DNA from: Sphingomonadales bacterium 12-68-11 | GTDB lineage: Bacteria; Pseudomonadota; Alphaproteobacteria; Sphingomonadales; Sphingomonadaceae | Assembly: GCA_002279825.1 (NCBI GenBank) | Contig: NCCV01000005.1 | Coordinates: 216,476-280,475, forward strand | Reading direction: 5' to 3' | Length of the DNA stretch: 64,000 nucleotides | In this document: positions 25,630 through 33,449 of the stretch, piece by piece | Layout of the letters: the number at the start of each line of letters is the position of its first letter | Position numbering within the stretch: position 1 is the stretch's first letter | Notes under the pieces: generated by a model | The model's input: only the letters and a program-made list of their open reading frames with translations | What the model was told of the DNA's origin: nothing | Database searches by the model: none | Translations under genes and position numbers: made by a program

Positions 25630-27103
25630 ATGAAGGCCGTCACGATTTGCGCTTGTTTGGCGTTAGCGGCCTGCAGCGGATCCAGCGCGCCGACCGCGAC
25701 GCCCACGAATTCACCACCGGTAATCACGTCCGTGCTAGCGGTTTCCGTCAATGAGGGCACCGCTGGCGTGTTCTACCGCGCCACGGCGACAGACACCGAT
25801 GGCGATGCGATCAACTTTACGCTCGCGTCGCCCAATTCCGATCCCAGTATCGATCCTTTTTTGATGACGGCCGATGGCTCCCTGCAGTTCAACGGCCCGC
25901 CCGATTTCGAAGCTCTGGTTCCTGGAGCGGTTCCTCCAAGATCTACGATGTCGACATCCTCATTTCCGATGGCAAGGTCCAGACGCCCGCCCGCATACGC
26001 GTCACATTGGTCAACCAGCCCGATGTCTACACGTACGTTATGGTTCCAGGCACCTATCCCGACGCGACTTATGTTACCCCTGTAGCGGGTCAGACACGCA
26101 TCTTCATCACCGAGAGCACGGGCGAGATTCGTCTGGTCGATCCAGCCACGGTAGATGCCGCGCTCTACTTGACGGTGTCTGACCTCCACGCGGACAAGGC
26201 TAATGGCGAGCATGGGCTGCTTACGATCGCGCCTGCCCCTGATTTCGCAGCGAGCGGCATTCTGTACGTCTATGCCATGAATGCGGCTGGTGGCCTCGAA
26301 ATCCGGCGCTACGGCCGCCTAAACGCCACGACCGGCGATCCGGCGAGCATGCAGGTCGTGCTCAACATTCCGGCAAAGGCGCCCAGCGCCGCTGCCGCGC
26401 CCGAGCTTGACGGCGGCTGGATCGGCTTTGGCCCGGATGGTCATCTCTACATTATGACCAGCGCGGGCACGCCTCCGGCCAATACGAGCTTGGCGCCGCC
26501 TGTGTCGGGAGATCTGACGTCATTGCTCGGCAAAGTGCTGAGGATCGCCGTTTCGCGTGACGACTTCCCTGCCGACAGCAGCCGCAACTACGCCATTCCG
26601 GCGAGAAACCCGTTTGCAGCGTCGGCGACCAGCGCGAATGAAGTTTGGGCCTATGGCTTCATCCGTCCGCGGCGGGCCAGCTTGACGGCAACTACTTGAT
26701 TATAGGCGACAGCGACTTTCGCGATCCCCCTGCACAGGCCCGCATCCTGATCCTCGGACCGGGAGACGCCGGGTCCAACAACGCCGTGGGCGTCAAGGCG
26801 GCCGCCGTGTCGCTCAGTCCCTATGTTCCCTTCAGTCCAGGCGGAATTGCCGGCGGCTATGTGTTCCGGGGGCCGAACACCCCGCTGACGGGCAGTTACG
26901 TATTCGACACGATCTCAACGCGTTTCTTCGCTGGCACGCACGCCGTGCCGTTCGATCGGCTCCAGCAAGGACCGACCATCGTTGGCGCCGGCCTGACCGG
27001 TGGACTGGGAGTAAGCGCTTCGATCGTGAGCTTCGGCGAAGATGCCGACCGCAGCATCTACATCGTCAGTCCGCCGCGGGTTTATAAGATGGTGTGGCGC
27101 TAG
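25630..27103 (+). pseudogene. Frameshifted lipoprotein with Ig/cadherin-like and sugar-dehydrogenase-like beta-propeller domains
   Basis: The frame starts at ATG 25630 with a lipoprotein signal (MKAVTICACLALAAC) and a cadherin-like domain (VNEGTAGVFYRATATDTDGD). The coding frame then shifts near 25915-25930, where SSKIYDVDILISDGK continues in another frame. It shifts again near 26660, where EVWAYGF passes into a third frame as HPSAAGQLDGNYLIIGD. The last part ends at 27103. The middle (TRIFITESTGEIRLVD, EHGLLTIAPAPDF, GKVLRIAV) matches PQQ-type glucose/sorbosone dehydrogenase propellers. Either the gene is broken by two frameshifts or the assembly has two indels. The intact protein would be about 490 residues. 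Confidence 0.75.
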
Positions 27104-27262
27104 AGTTCCGAGCTCTAACACGCTTTCGCCGTACCGCCGCTTTCAGTGCGAAGCGGCGATCGCGACCGGTGAGAGCAAATTTGTCGGGCCGTTTGCTTTA
27201 CGGCTCCGGCTTGCCTGGCCTATAGCCGGCCGGCCAACCCAGCCTGGAAGCAATTTCCTCCT

Positions 27263-27970
27263 ATGCATAAGCTACTTACCGCTTTCGCGATTGCGATCTC
27301 CCTTTCGGCATGCGGAAACAGAGAGCCGCTCGTGTCGACAGCCCAGCTCACGGTCGTGGATGACAGGGTTCTGCCCCCGCCTGCTCGCCAGGATCTAACC
27401 GCTGACGACCGGCCAGCGCTCATCGGGCCGCTCGACACCATCTTTGTCAGCGTCTTCAACGTGCCCGAACTCAGCCGCGAAATGCAGGTCGATGCCAGCG
27501 GACGTATCTCGATGCCGTTGATCGGCACGATCGATGCGCGCGGCACGACGGCGGCCGAACTGGCGCAAACGATAGCCGGGCAGTTGAGCGGGCGATACGT
27601 GCGCAATCCCGACGTTACGGTGAACATCCGAAGTTCGGTCAGCCAGGTTGTCGCGATCGATGGCCAGGTGGTCGAACCCGGCCTCTACCCGGTGACCAAT
27701 CAAATGACACTGCTGCGCGCCATCGCTTCGGCCAAGGGCCTTTCCGAATTCGCCAAAGCGGATGACGTGGTCATCTTGCGCACAGTCGAAGGGCGCAAGA
27801 TGGCGGCCCTCTACAATGTCGATGCCATCCGCCGCGGCAGCTACGGCGATCCGGCAATCTATGCCAACGATGTCGTCGTGGTTGGCGATTCGCCGCAGCG
27901 CCGCCTGTTCCGGGACCTGATCGGGGTCGCCCCGCTGCTCGCCTCGCCGCTGGTGGCGATCGTTCAGTGA
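27263..27970 (+). CDS. Polysaccharide export outer-membrane lipoprotein (Wza/SLBB family)
   Basis: The 235-residue product has a lipoprotein signal (MHKLLTAFAIAISLSAC). The polysaccharide export domain follows near 55-135 (GPLDTIFVSVFNVPELSREMQVDASGRISMPLIGTI), then an SLBB-type beta-grasp domain (VAIDGQVVEPGLYPVTNQMTLLRAIASAKGL). It forms the outer-membrane exit channel for the EPS and works with the Wzz-kinase at 7593. It is shorter than E. coli Wza, as is common in alphaproteobacteria. It is at the right edge of the EPS locus in its own transcription unit, preceded by a 159-bp intergenic region. Confidence 0.93.
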   Translation: MHKLLTAFAIAISLSACGNREPLVSTAQLTVVDDRVLPPPARQDLTADDRPALIGPLDTIFVSVFNVPELSREMQVDASGRISMPLIGTIDARGTTAAELAQTIAGQLSGRYVRNPDVTVNIRSSVSQVVAIDGQVVEPGLYPVTNQMTLLRAIASAKGLSEFAKADDVVILRTVEGRKMAALYNVDAIRRGSYGDPAIYANDVVVVGDSPQRRLFRDLIGVAPLLASPLVAIVQ

Positions 27971-28025
27971 TAGGGTTCTAGGCGCTCCGCGTGCCGGTAG
28001 TCAGAATGGCTAGGGTCTCCTGCCG

Positions 28026-28751
28026 TCAGCTTTCGACTCGTTCCCGGGATCGATTGGCGAAATCCGCGCTCAGCAGCGCCACAATCCGCTCCGCCACCAC
28101 CTCCGGCGCCTTCACGCTTGCCGGATCCTCGCCCGGATAAGCCCGCGCGCGCATCTGCGTGCGCGTCGCGCCGGGGTCGAGGATCGCCACGCGGATCGGT
28201 GAAATGCCGCCGACCTCCTGGCCGTAGCAGTCCAGCAGCACGTCGAACGCCGCCTTGCTCGCGCCGTAGGCGCCCCAGTACGCGCGCGGCGCAGCTCCGA
28301 CGGAACTGGTCAGGCCGATCACGCGCCCGGCCGGTGCGCGGCGGAGCAGGGGGTCGAAGGCGGCCAGCAGCGTTTGGGTGGCCAGCACGTTGAGGGTCAG
28401 AGCCTGGCTGAAGCTCTTCGGTTCGATCTGCGCGACGGGGGTCAGCGGGGGGAGCATCGCGGCGTTGATGACCAGCACGTCGAGCCGCTGCCAGCGCTCG
28501 GCCACGGCGGCGGCGAGGCGGGCGATGCCGTCGCCTTCGGCCAGGTCCATCGGCGCGATCGTGGCGCTGCCGCCACCCTGGTGGATGTCCTCCTCGACGG
28601 CCTCGAGATCGTGCGTCTTGCGCGCGGTCAGAATCACATGCGCGCCGGCTGCCGCAAGCGCTTTCGCCGTGGCGGCGCCGATGCCGCGGCTGGCCCCGGT
28701 GACAAGCGCGATGCGGCCCTCGAGGGGCCGGGCAGGGGGTTCGGCGGCCAT
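28026..28751 (-). CDS. SDR-family short-chain oxidoreductase
   Basis: This 241-residue classical SDR has TGASRGIGAATAKALAAAG near 17-35 (dinucleotide binding), an NNAG-like VINAAML and the catalytic YGASK near 162-166. The ATG at 28751 overlaps the last base of the purF stop (TGATG), so it is coupled to purF. The open frame extends antisense-wise further but only as purF shadow. The substrate is unknown. The family is broad, and linkage to purF does not indicate a purine role. Confidence 0.87.
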   Translation of the reverse strand: MAAEPPARPLEGRIALVTGASRGIGAATAKALAAAGAHVILTARKTHDLEAVEEDIHQGGGSATIAPMDLAEGDGIARLAAAVAERWQRLDVLVINAAMLPPLTPVAQIEPKSFSQALTLNVLATQTLLAAFDPLLRRAPAGRVIGLTSSVGAAPRAYWGAYGASKAAFDVLLDCYGQEVGGISPIRVAILDPGATRTQMRARAYPGEDPASVKAPEVVAERIVALLSADFANRSRERVES

Positions 28752-30223
28752 CAGGCGACTTTGTTGACGGGGAACGAAAGCTGCGCGTCGCCTTGCCGGC
28801 GTTCGACCAGGTCGGTCAGAGTGGTCGGGTAATCGCCGGTGAAGCAGGCGTCGCAATATTGCGGGCGGCCGTTGTCGCGCCCGGCCAGGCCGACCGCGCG
28901 GTACAGCCCGTCGATCGACACGAAAGCGAGACTGTCGGCGCCGATGAACTCGCCCATCGCGTGTACGTCCATCCGCCCGGCGAGCAGCTTGGAGCGCTCG
29001 GGGGTATCGACCCCGTAGTAGCAGCCGTGCCCGGTCGGCGGGCTGGCGACGCGGAAGTGGACTTCGCTGGCGCCGGCATCCTTCATCATCTGCACGATCT
29101 TCATCGAGGTCGTGCCGCGCACGATCGAATCGTCGATCAGCACGATCCGCTTGCCTTCCACCAGCTTGCGGTTGGCGTTGTGCTTGCGCTTGACGCCGGC
29201 ATGGCGCGCGCCGTCGCTGGGCTGGATGAACGTCCGCCCGACATAGTGCGACCGGATGATGCCGAGTTCGAAGGGGATGCCCGATTGCTGCGAGTAGCCG
29301 ATCGCCGCGGGCACGCCGCTGTCGGGGACCGGGACCACCAGGTCGGCTTCGACCGGGGCTTCCTTGGCCAGCTCGACCCCGATCTGCTTGCGCGATTCGT
29401 AGACCGAGCGATCGTCGAGCACCGAATCGGGTCGGCTGAAATAGACGTGCTCGAAAATGCACGGCCGTGCCGGGATCTCGCCGAACGGGCGGTGCGTGCG
29501 GGTCGTGCCGTCGAAATCGACCTCGACGAACTCGCCGGGCTCGATCTGGCGGACGAAGTCGGCCCCGACCACGTCGAGCGCGACCGTCTCGCTGGCGAAC
29601 ACCGTCGCATCGCCGAGCTTGCCCATGACGAGCGGGCGGATGCCGAGCGGATCGCGGCAGGCGGCCATGCCGCGCGGGGTCATCACGATCAGGGCATAGG
29701 CGCCTTCGACCAGCCGCAGCGCATCGACCAGCTTGTCGAGCATCGACTTGTAGCGGCTGGTGGCAACGAGGTGGATGATGACCTCGGTGTCGGAGGTCGA
29801 CTGGAAGATCGAGCCCTTCTGCACCAGCTCGTGCTTGAGGTGCATGGCGTTCGAGATGTTGCCGTTGTGCGCGACCGCGAAGCCGCCGCTGGCAAGATCG
29901 GCGAACAGTGGCTGCACGTTGCGAAGGCCCGCGCCGCCGGTGGTGGAATAGCGGACATGGCCGGCGGCCATCAACCCGGGCAATTCGGCGATCGATTCGC
30001 CGCTGGAGAAGTTGTCCGCCACATGGCCGAGCCCGCGGCGGGTGTAGAATTCAGCGCCGTCGAAACTGGTGATGCCGACCGCTTCCTGGCCGCGGTGCTG
30101 CAGCGCGTGCAGACCGAGCGCGCAGGCGGCGGCCGCTTCGGTCGCGCCGATGATGCCGAAAATGCCGCACTCTTCGCGCAGCTTGTCGCCATCCTGATCG
30201 AGCCAGGGGTGGGTCAGGTTCAT
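28751..30223 (-). CDS. purF: Amidophosphoribosyltransferase
   Basis: This 490-residue enzyme makes phosphoribosylamine from PRPP and glutamine, the first step of purine synthesis. A short propeptide of about 18 residues precedes the N-terminal nucleophile Cys (REE-CGIFG). The glutaminase domain has HVRYSTTG and HNGNI. The PRPP loop is VLIDDSIVRGTTS near 365, and a C-terminal CDACFTGDYP segment is typical of the Fe-S-containing Bacillus-type subclass. The gene starts 85 bases upstream of the UDP-glucuronate decarboxylase end and is followed by an overlapping SDR. Confidence 0.97.
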   Translation of the reverse strand: MNLTHPWLDQDGDKLREECGIFGIIGATEAAAACALGLHALQHRGQEAVGITSFDGAEFYTRRGLGHVADNFSSGESIAELPGLMAAGHVRYSTTGGAGLRNVQPLFADLASGGFAVAHNGNISNAMHLKHELVQKGSIFQSTSDTEVIIHLVATSRYKSMLDKLVDALRLVEGAYALIVMTPRGMAACRDPLGIRPLVMGKLGDATVFASETVALDVVGADFVRQIEPGEFVEVDFDGTTRTHRPFGEIPARPCIFEHVYFSRPDSVLDDRSVYESRKQIGVELAKEAPVEADLVVPVPDSGVPAAIGYSQQSGIPFELGIIRSHYVGRTFIQPSDGARHAGVKRKHNANRKLVEGKRIVLIDDSIVRGTTSMKIVQMMKDAGASEVHFRVASPPTGHGCYYGVDTPERSKLLAGRMDVHAMGEFIGADSLAFVSIDGLYRAVGLAGRDNGRPQYCDACFTGDYPTTLTDLVERRQGDAQLSFPVNKVA

Positions 30224-30308
30224 CCGCTTCGCAAAGTTGGGGTGGCCGGCAGCGGCTCCCCAATGGCGATGTTACGCCGGGATTACAAGCTTGCCCGGCG
30301 CGTAACCC

Positions 30309-31271
30309 TCAGCCTTCCGCGACGACCTTGCGGAAATAGGCGATGGTCCGGTCGAGCCCTTCGGTGAGTGGCACCTTGGGCTCCCAGCCGAGCGTGTCGC
30401 GCGCCTGCGAAATGTCGGGCTTGCGCTGAAGCGGATCGTCCTGCGGCAGCGGCTGCTGAACCAGCTTCGACGGGCCGCCGATTTTGGCCAGCACCTGTTC
30501 GGCCAGCTCGCGGATCGTGAACTCCACCGGGTTGCCGATGTTGATAGGGCCGTGCAGTTCGGACCCCGCGTCCATGAACGCGAGGAACCCCGCAATGAGG
30601 TCGTCGACGTAACAGAACGACCGCGTCTGCGAGCCGTCGCCGTACATCGTGATGTCTTCGCCGCGCAGCGCCTGGACGATGAAGTTGGAAACCACCCGGC
30701 CGTCCGACGGGTGCATCCGCGGGCCGTAAGTGTTGAAGATCCGGGCGACTTTGACGTCGACCTTGTTTTGGCGGTGGTAGTCGAAGAACAGCGTTTCGGC
30801 GCAGCGCTTGCCTTCGTCGTAGCAGCTGCGGATGCCGATCGGGTTGACGTTGCCCCAGTAGCTTTCGGGCTGCGGGTGGACCGACGGATCGCCGTAGACT
30901 TCGCTGGTCGAGGCCTGGAAGATCGGCACCCTCAGGCGCTTGGCCAGGCCAAGCATGTTGATCGCCCCGATCACGCTGGTCTTGGTCGTCTGGACGGGAT
31001 CGTGCTGGTAGTGCACTGGTGAGGCCGGGCAGGCGAGGTTGTAGATCGCGTCGACTTCCACGAACAGCGGGAAGGTCACGTCGTGGCGCATGAACTCGAA
31101 GCGCGGGTGGCCGGCCAGGTGATCGATGTTGCTCTTGTCGCCGGTAAACAGGTTGTCGACGCATAGCACTTCGTTGCCGCGCTCGAGCAGCCGGTCGATC
31201 AGGTGCGAGCCGAGAAAACCGGCGCCGCCGGTGACGAGGACGCGGGTGCGGCCGTAATTGCGCTGAGCCAA
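30309..31271 (-). CDS. UDP-glucuronate decarboxylase (UDP-xylose synthase)
   Basis: This 320-residue extended SDR turns UDP-glucuronate into UDP-xylose. It has [16 protein letters not shown] near 14-29, [21 protein letters not shown], and YDEGKRCAE, where Tyr and Lys are catalytic and the DEGKR string is characteristic of [26 protein letters not shown] also fits. The likely start is a TTG at 31271, preceded by GGGGAG at about ten bases. A pentose donor for EPS or LPS would match the nearby glycan genes, although the locus is 3 kb outside the main cluster. Confidence 0.92.
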   Translation of the reverse strand: MAQRNYGRTRVLVTGGAGFLGSHLIDRLLERGNEVLCVDNLFTGDKSNIDHLAGHPRFEFMRHDVTFPLFVEVDAIYNLACPASPVHYQHDPVQTTKTSVIGAINMLGLAKRLRVPIFQASTSEVYGDPSVHPQPESYWGNVNPIGIRSCYDEGKRCAETLFFDYHRQNKVDVKVARIFNTYGPRMHPSDGRVVSNFIVQALRGEDITMYGDGSQTRSFCYVDDLIAGFLAFMDAGSELHGPINIGNPVEFTIRELAEQVLAKIGGPSKLVQQPLPQDDPLQRKPDISQARDTLGWEPKVPLTEGLDRTIAYFRKVVAEG

Positions 31272-31456
31272 GCTGAAACTCCCCTGTTCGGCCGGCCTAT
31301 GCGCAAGCCTTCGGTGCGTGTCTAGGGATCGAGGCGCCCTGATCCGAACGGGGACGTCGCTAGCGGCGAAGTGTTAATACGGTGGGTCAATCCGGCGCTT
31401 CGCCTGAGCTCTATTCGCGCGAAATCATCCCCCGGATGATCTCGGCTAGCGGAATT

Positions 31457-31504
31457 TGGTCGGGGAGAGAGGATTCGAACCTCCGGCCCCTGCCTCCCGA
31501 AGAC
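31457..31504 (-). repeat. 48-bp duplicate of the 3' part of tRNA-Pro (attachment-site remnant)
   Basis: These 48 bases are identical to 33263-33310, the 3' 48 bases of the intact tRNA-Pro(CGG) gene on the same strand, including the CCA end, T arm and part of the anticodon loop. Identity stops abruptly at 31505. A tRNA 3' fragment in direct orientation with the full gene is the standard far-end attachment site left by integration of an element into a tRNA 3' end. Confidence 0.85.
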
Positions 31505-31559
31505 GCTCCCCCTTCCGCTACGCGGCGGGTTTCCGTTGCTCTACGGCGCACGGCAAGCT

Positions 31560-31733
31560 TCACCACTGTGCATCGCTGACCGGCTCCGTGGGCAGGGCAA
31601 TGGCATCGAGAGCCGCGTCGAGCTAGGCCACCTCGGCAGACGTGAAGCCCCGGCCACGCATCCTGCGCGCGAGCTGCGCCACATCGGCCGTGTCAGTCGC
31701 CACCATGATTTGTTTGAGGGCGCGCTCAGACAT
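31560..31733 (-). pseudogene. Tiny frame with in-frame amber codon inside the remnant element
   Basis: The ATG at 31733 opens a frame of 36 codons (MSERALKQIMVATDTADVAQ and on) ending at a TAG at 31623-31625. The same frame then continues coding-like for 20 more residues (LDAALDAIALPTEPVSDAQW) to a TGA at 31560. The start overlaps the end of the next upstream frame by eight bases. The continuity across the amber suggests a small gene broken by one point mutation. The family is not recognised. Confidence 0.35.
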
Positions 31734-31878
31734 TTGAGTCACTCAGTCGCTCAGCCATGATTCGCGCGCTCCTTTCCGCGGTCATGGTCAGAGCCGGGGG
31801 TTCCTTGGCAGTTCCCTCGGCTCGCCAGTTGATCGTCACGCACTTGTTACCAAGGCGCGCGGGGTGTATCCGCAGCAC
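31726..31878 (-). CDS. Possible 50-residue small protein inside the remnant element
   Basis: A GTG at 31878 opens a 50-codon frame (VLRIHPARLGNKCVTINWRA and on, rich in charged residues) that ends in TGA at 31726 and overlaps the start of the next small frame. The GTG is only two bases from the divergent fkbM start, leaving no room for separate promoters. Either the true start is elsewhere or the 5' end was lost in a deletion junction. It is shorter than common gene-calling cutoffs. Function is unknown. Confidence 0.35.
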   Translation of the reverse strand: MLRIHPARLGNKCVTINWRAEGTAKEPPALTMTAERSARIMAERLSDSNV

Positions 31879-31880
31879 GC

Positions 31881-32714
31881 ATGAACGCCCTCGCTCCCGC
31901 TGGCCTTCCCCGGAAGGTCGAAACGCCGCTCTTCCAGAAAATCATGCGCCGATGTCCGTTCCGCGCGCGCATTTTGTCGTTCGCAGTGCGCAATCGGCTC
32001 ATAGCCGCTCGCCAAGACGCCGAACTGTTTGGTATGCCGACCACGCTCGACCTGAGCGAAGGCATCCAACGGACTATGTTCGTCGGTGCCTACGAGCCCG
32101 CGCAAACCCGCTGGTTCCGCGAATGCGTCGGCGCCGGCGATACCGTCGTGGATGTTGGCGCTAGCTTCGGCCACTACAGTGCCCTCGCCGCCTCGCTCGC
32201 CGGCCCAATGGGCAGGGTGTTCGCATTCGAGCCGAGCCCGCTTCCCGCCGCTTCGCTCGAGGGTATGCCGGGCGTCGAACTGATCCGTGCAGCGCTTGGA
32301 AGTGAGCCGGGTTTTGCCGATCTGTTGCTGCCCGGTGAAGGTGCGACCCTGCATACCCCGAGCATGTTCCCGAGCGATCCCGGTTTCACGCCCCACCGGG
32401 TCGAGGTCATGACCCTGGACCAGTTCGCGCAGGACAACGGAATCGACCACATTCGCATGGTAAAGATCGACGTGGAAGGCTTCGAGCCCGATGTCCTCGC
32501 CGGCATGTCCCGCCTGATCGCCGAACGCCGCATCGAGAACGTCGTCTGCGAACTCAACTCGGGATGGCTTGCCAAGAACGGCACCACGCCCGAAGAACTC
32601 CGGCAGACTTTCCTCGATCTCGGCTTCACCGTGAAAGAGCAAACCGCCGTGCAGCAGGGCATCTACGGCGAGATGGCCTTCGCGCTTCAGGACGTGTGGT
32701 TTTCGCAGGCCTGA
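31881..32714 (+). CDS. FkbM-family SAM-dependent methyltransferase (element cargo)
   Basis: The 277-residue protein carries the FkbM signature: DTVVDVGASFGHYSALAA near 90-107 (SAM motif I), FAFEPSP near 115, VMTLDQFAQDNGIDHIRMVKIDVEGFEPDVLAGM near 178-210 with the D-V-E-G-F segment, and NVVCELNSGW. Such enzymes O-methylate sugars or lipids. It lies inside the tRNA-Pro element, with its stop codon about 20 bases before the first recognisable integrase sequence. It is therefore probably horizontally acquired cargo. It is unrelated in detail to the EPS methyltransferase at 16432. Confidence 0.85.
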   Translation: MNALAPAGLPRKVETPLFQKIMRRCPFRARILSFAVRNRLIAARQDAELFGMPTTLDLSEGIQRTMFVGAYEPAQTRWFRECVGAGDTVVDVGASFGHYSALAASLAGPMGRVFAFEPSPLPAASLEGMPGVELIRAALGSEPGFADLLLPGEGATLHTPSMFPSDPGFTPHRVEVMTLDQFAQDNGIDHIRMVKIDVEGFEPDVLAGMSRLIAERRIENVVCELNSGWLAKNGTTPEELRQTFLDLGFTVKEQTAVQQGIYGEMAFALQDVWFSQA

Positions 32715-32735
32715 CATCATTTCGTCACCCGCGCC

Positions 32736-33167
32736 TTCACCGTCCCACTGCGGCGAAGCACTTGAGCCGCTCCGAGTTCGATCGATTCTACGACGCGGTC
32801 AAGGCGGACCACGCCCGGCTCTACGGCATGCTCGGCTTGCACAAAATGGCCCGTCGGTCCGCGATCCTCGAGCTGACCTGGGACCGAGTGGACTTCATCC
32901 GCCAGCTAATCGACTTCTTGCCGCCGGGCCATTCTGTGCGCACCTACGAATGGGTCATCGAGCGCGGCGGAGAGCGGGTCTGCAGCCTCAATAATCTCAG
33001 GCCGACGGCGAAAGGAGCAGTGTCCACGCGACGCCTCACACGCTACGGGACACCGGGGAGGTTTGGCTCCAGAGGCGGGTCGGAGCATGGCGAAAATCGT
33101 GCAATTCCTGGGACATGACGACGATCGCACTTCCCAAAAGCACTACGCGTGGTTCTCGCCAACCTAG
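32736..33167 (+). pseudogene. Truncated and frameshifted tyrosine recombinase (phage-type integrase)
   Basis: The first frame reads TAAKHLSRSEFDRFYDAVK, then ARRSAILELTWDRVDFIRQLIDF, the start of an integrase catalytic domain. After a frameshift near 33000-33070 a second frame gives MAKIVQFLGHDDDRTSQKHYAWFSPT, the C-terminal block with the GHDD motif and the nucleophilic Tyr in KHYAWF. It is then cut by TAG at 33165, where homologues usually continue with Tyr and LR. The DNA-binding N-terminal half is missing. It lies about 100 bases from the tRNA-Pro gene, as integrases of tRNA-targeting elements do. Confidence 0.8.
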
Positions 33168-33262
33168 CTTCGCAGCGTCGCCAAGGCGACCTTGCGCGAG
33201 GCCGAGGTTATGGGCCTCAACTCCGGCCCCTGTTCCGGGGGCGCAAAGTGCTTGGAAATCAA

Positions 33263-33339
33263 TGGTCGGGGAGAGAGGATTCGAACCTCCGGCCCCTGCC
33301 TCCCGAAGACAGTGCTCTACCAGGCTGAGCTACTCCCCG
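33263..33339 (-). tRNA. tRNA-Pro (anticodon CGG)
   Basis: The 77-base sequence folds into a full cloverleaf. The acceptor stem CGGGGAG pairs with CTCCCCG and is followed by discriminator A and an encoded CCA. The anticodon stem CTGTC/GGCAG encloses the loop TTCGGGA, giving anticodon CGG. The T arm contains GGTTCGAATCC. Its 3' 48 bases are duplicated at 31457. Confidence 0.95.
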
Positions 33340-33390
33340 ACCGGCGCTCCGGCCCAAATGAATTGGAGACCGGGGCGAGGCAGAGGCGGG

Positions 33391-33419
33391 CCCATAGCGG
33401 GGGGGTGGCGGGCTGGCAA
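33391..33419 (-). promoter_or_regulatory. Probable promoter of tRNA-Pro
   Basis: On the minus strand a -35 TTGCCA (33414-33419) and a -10 TATGGG (33391-33396) are separated by 17 bases. They lie about 50 bases upstream of the tRNA 5' end, a plausible leader distance. The match to consensus is partial. Confidence 0.4.
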
Positions 33420-33449
33420 GCGAACTTCAGCGGTGGTAGCGCCTTGCGC

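Larger units (their letters stand above)
31457..33310 (+). mobile_element. Remnant tRNA-Pro-integrated element
   Basis: The direct 48-bp repeats at 31457-31504 and 33263-33310 bound about 1.85 kb. This holds two tiny minus-strand frames, an FkbM methyltransferase and a decayed tyrosine-recombinase gene next to the intact tRNA. The geometry matches site-specific integration at a tRNA 3' end: the element lies downstream of the tRNA's 3' end and the target tRNA is restored. The recombinase lacks its N-terminal half and has a frameshift and a nonsense codon, so the element is no longer mobile by itself. Most of the original element was probably deleted. Confidence 0.75.

Noticed and set aside
6000..28000. 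Sigma-54 -24/-12 promoters for the EPS genes
   Set aside because: Scanning by eye for GG-N10-GC with TGGCAC-like context found only coding or mismatched hits, so none is claimed.
28793..30367. 524-codon open frame on the plus strand
   Set aside because: It is exactly antisense to purF, is rich in Arg, Asp, Gly and Ala, and has no domain. GC-rich codon bias creates such antisense frames.
33192..33449. N-terminal extension of the thymidylate synthase frame
   Set aside because: It would be translated through the tRNA-Pro gene; the sequence ERIRTSGPCLPKT is the tRNA read in reverse. The ATG at 33450 is the proper start.
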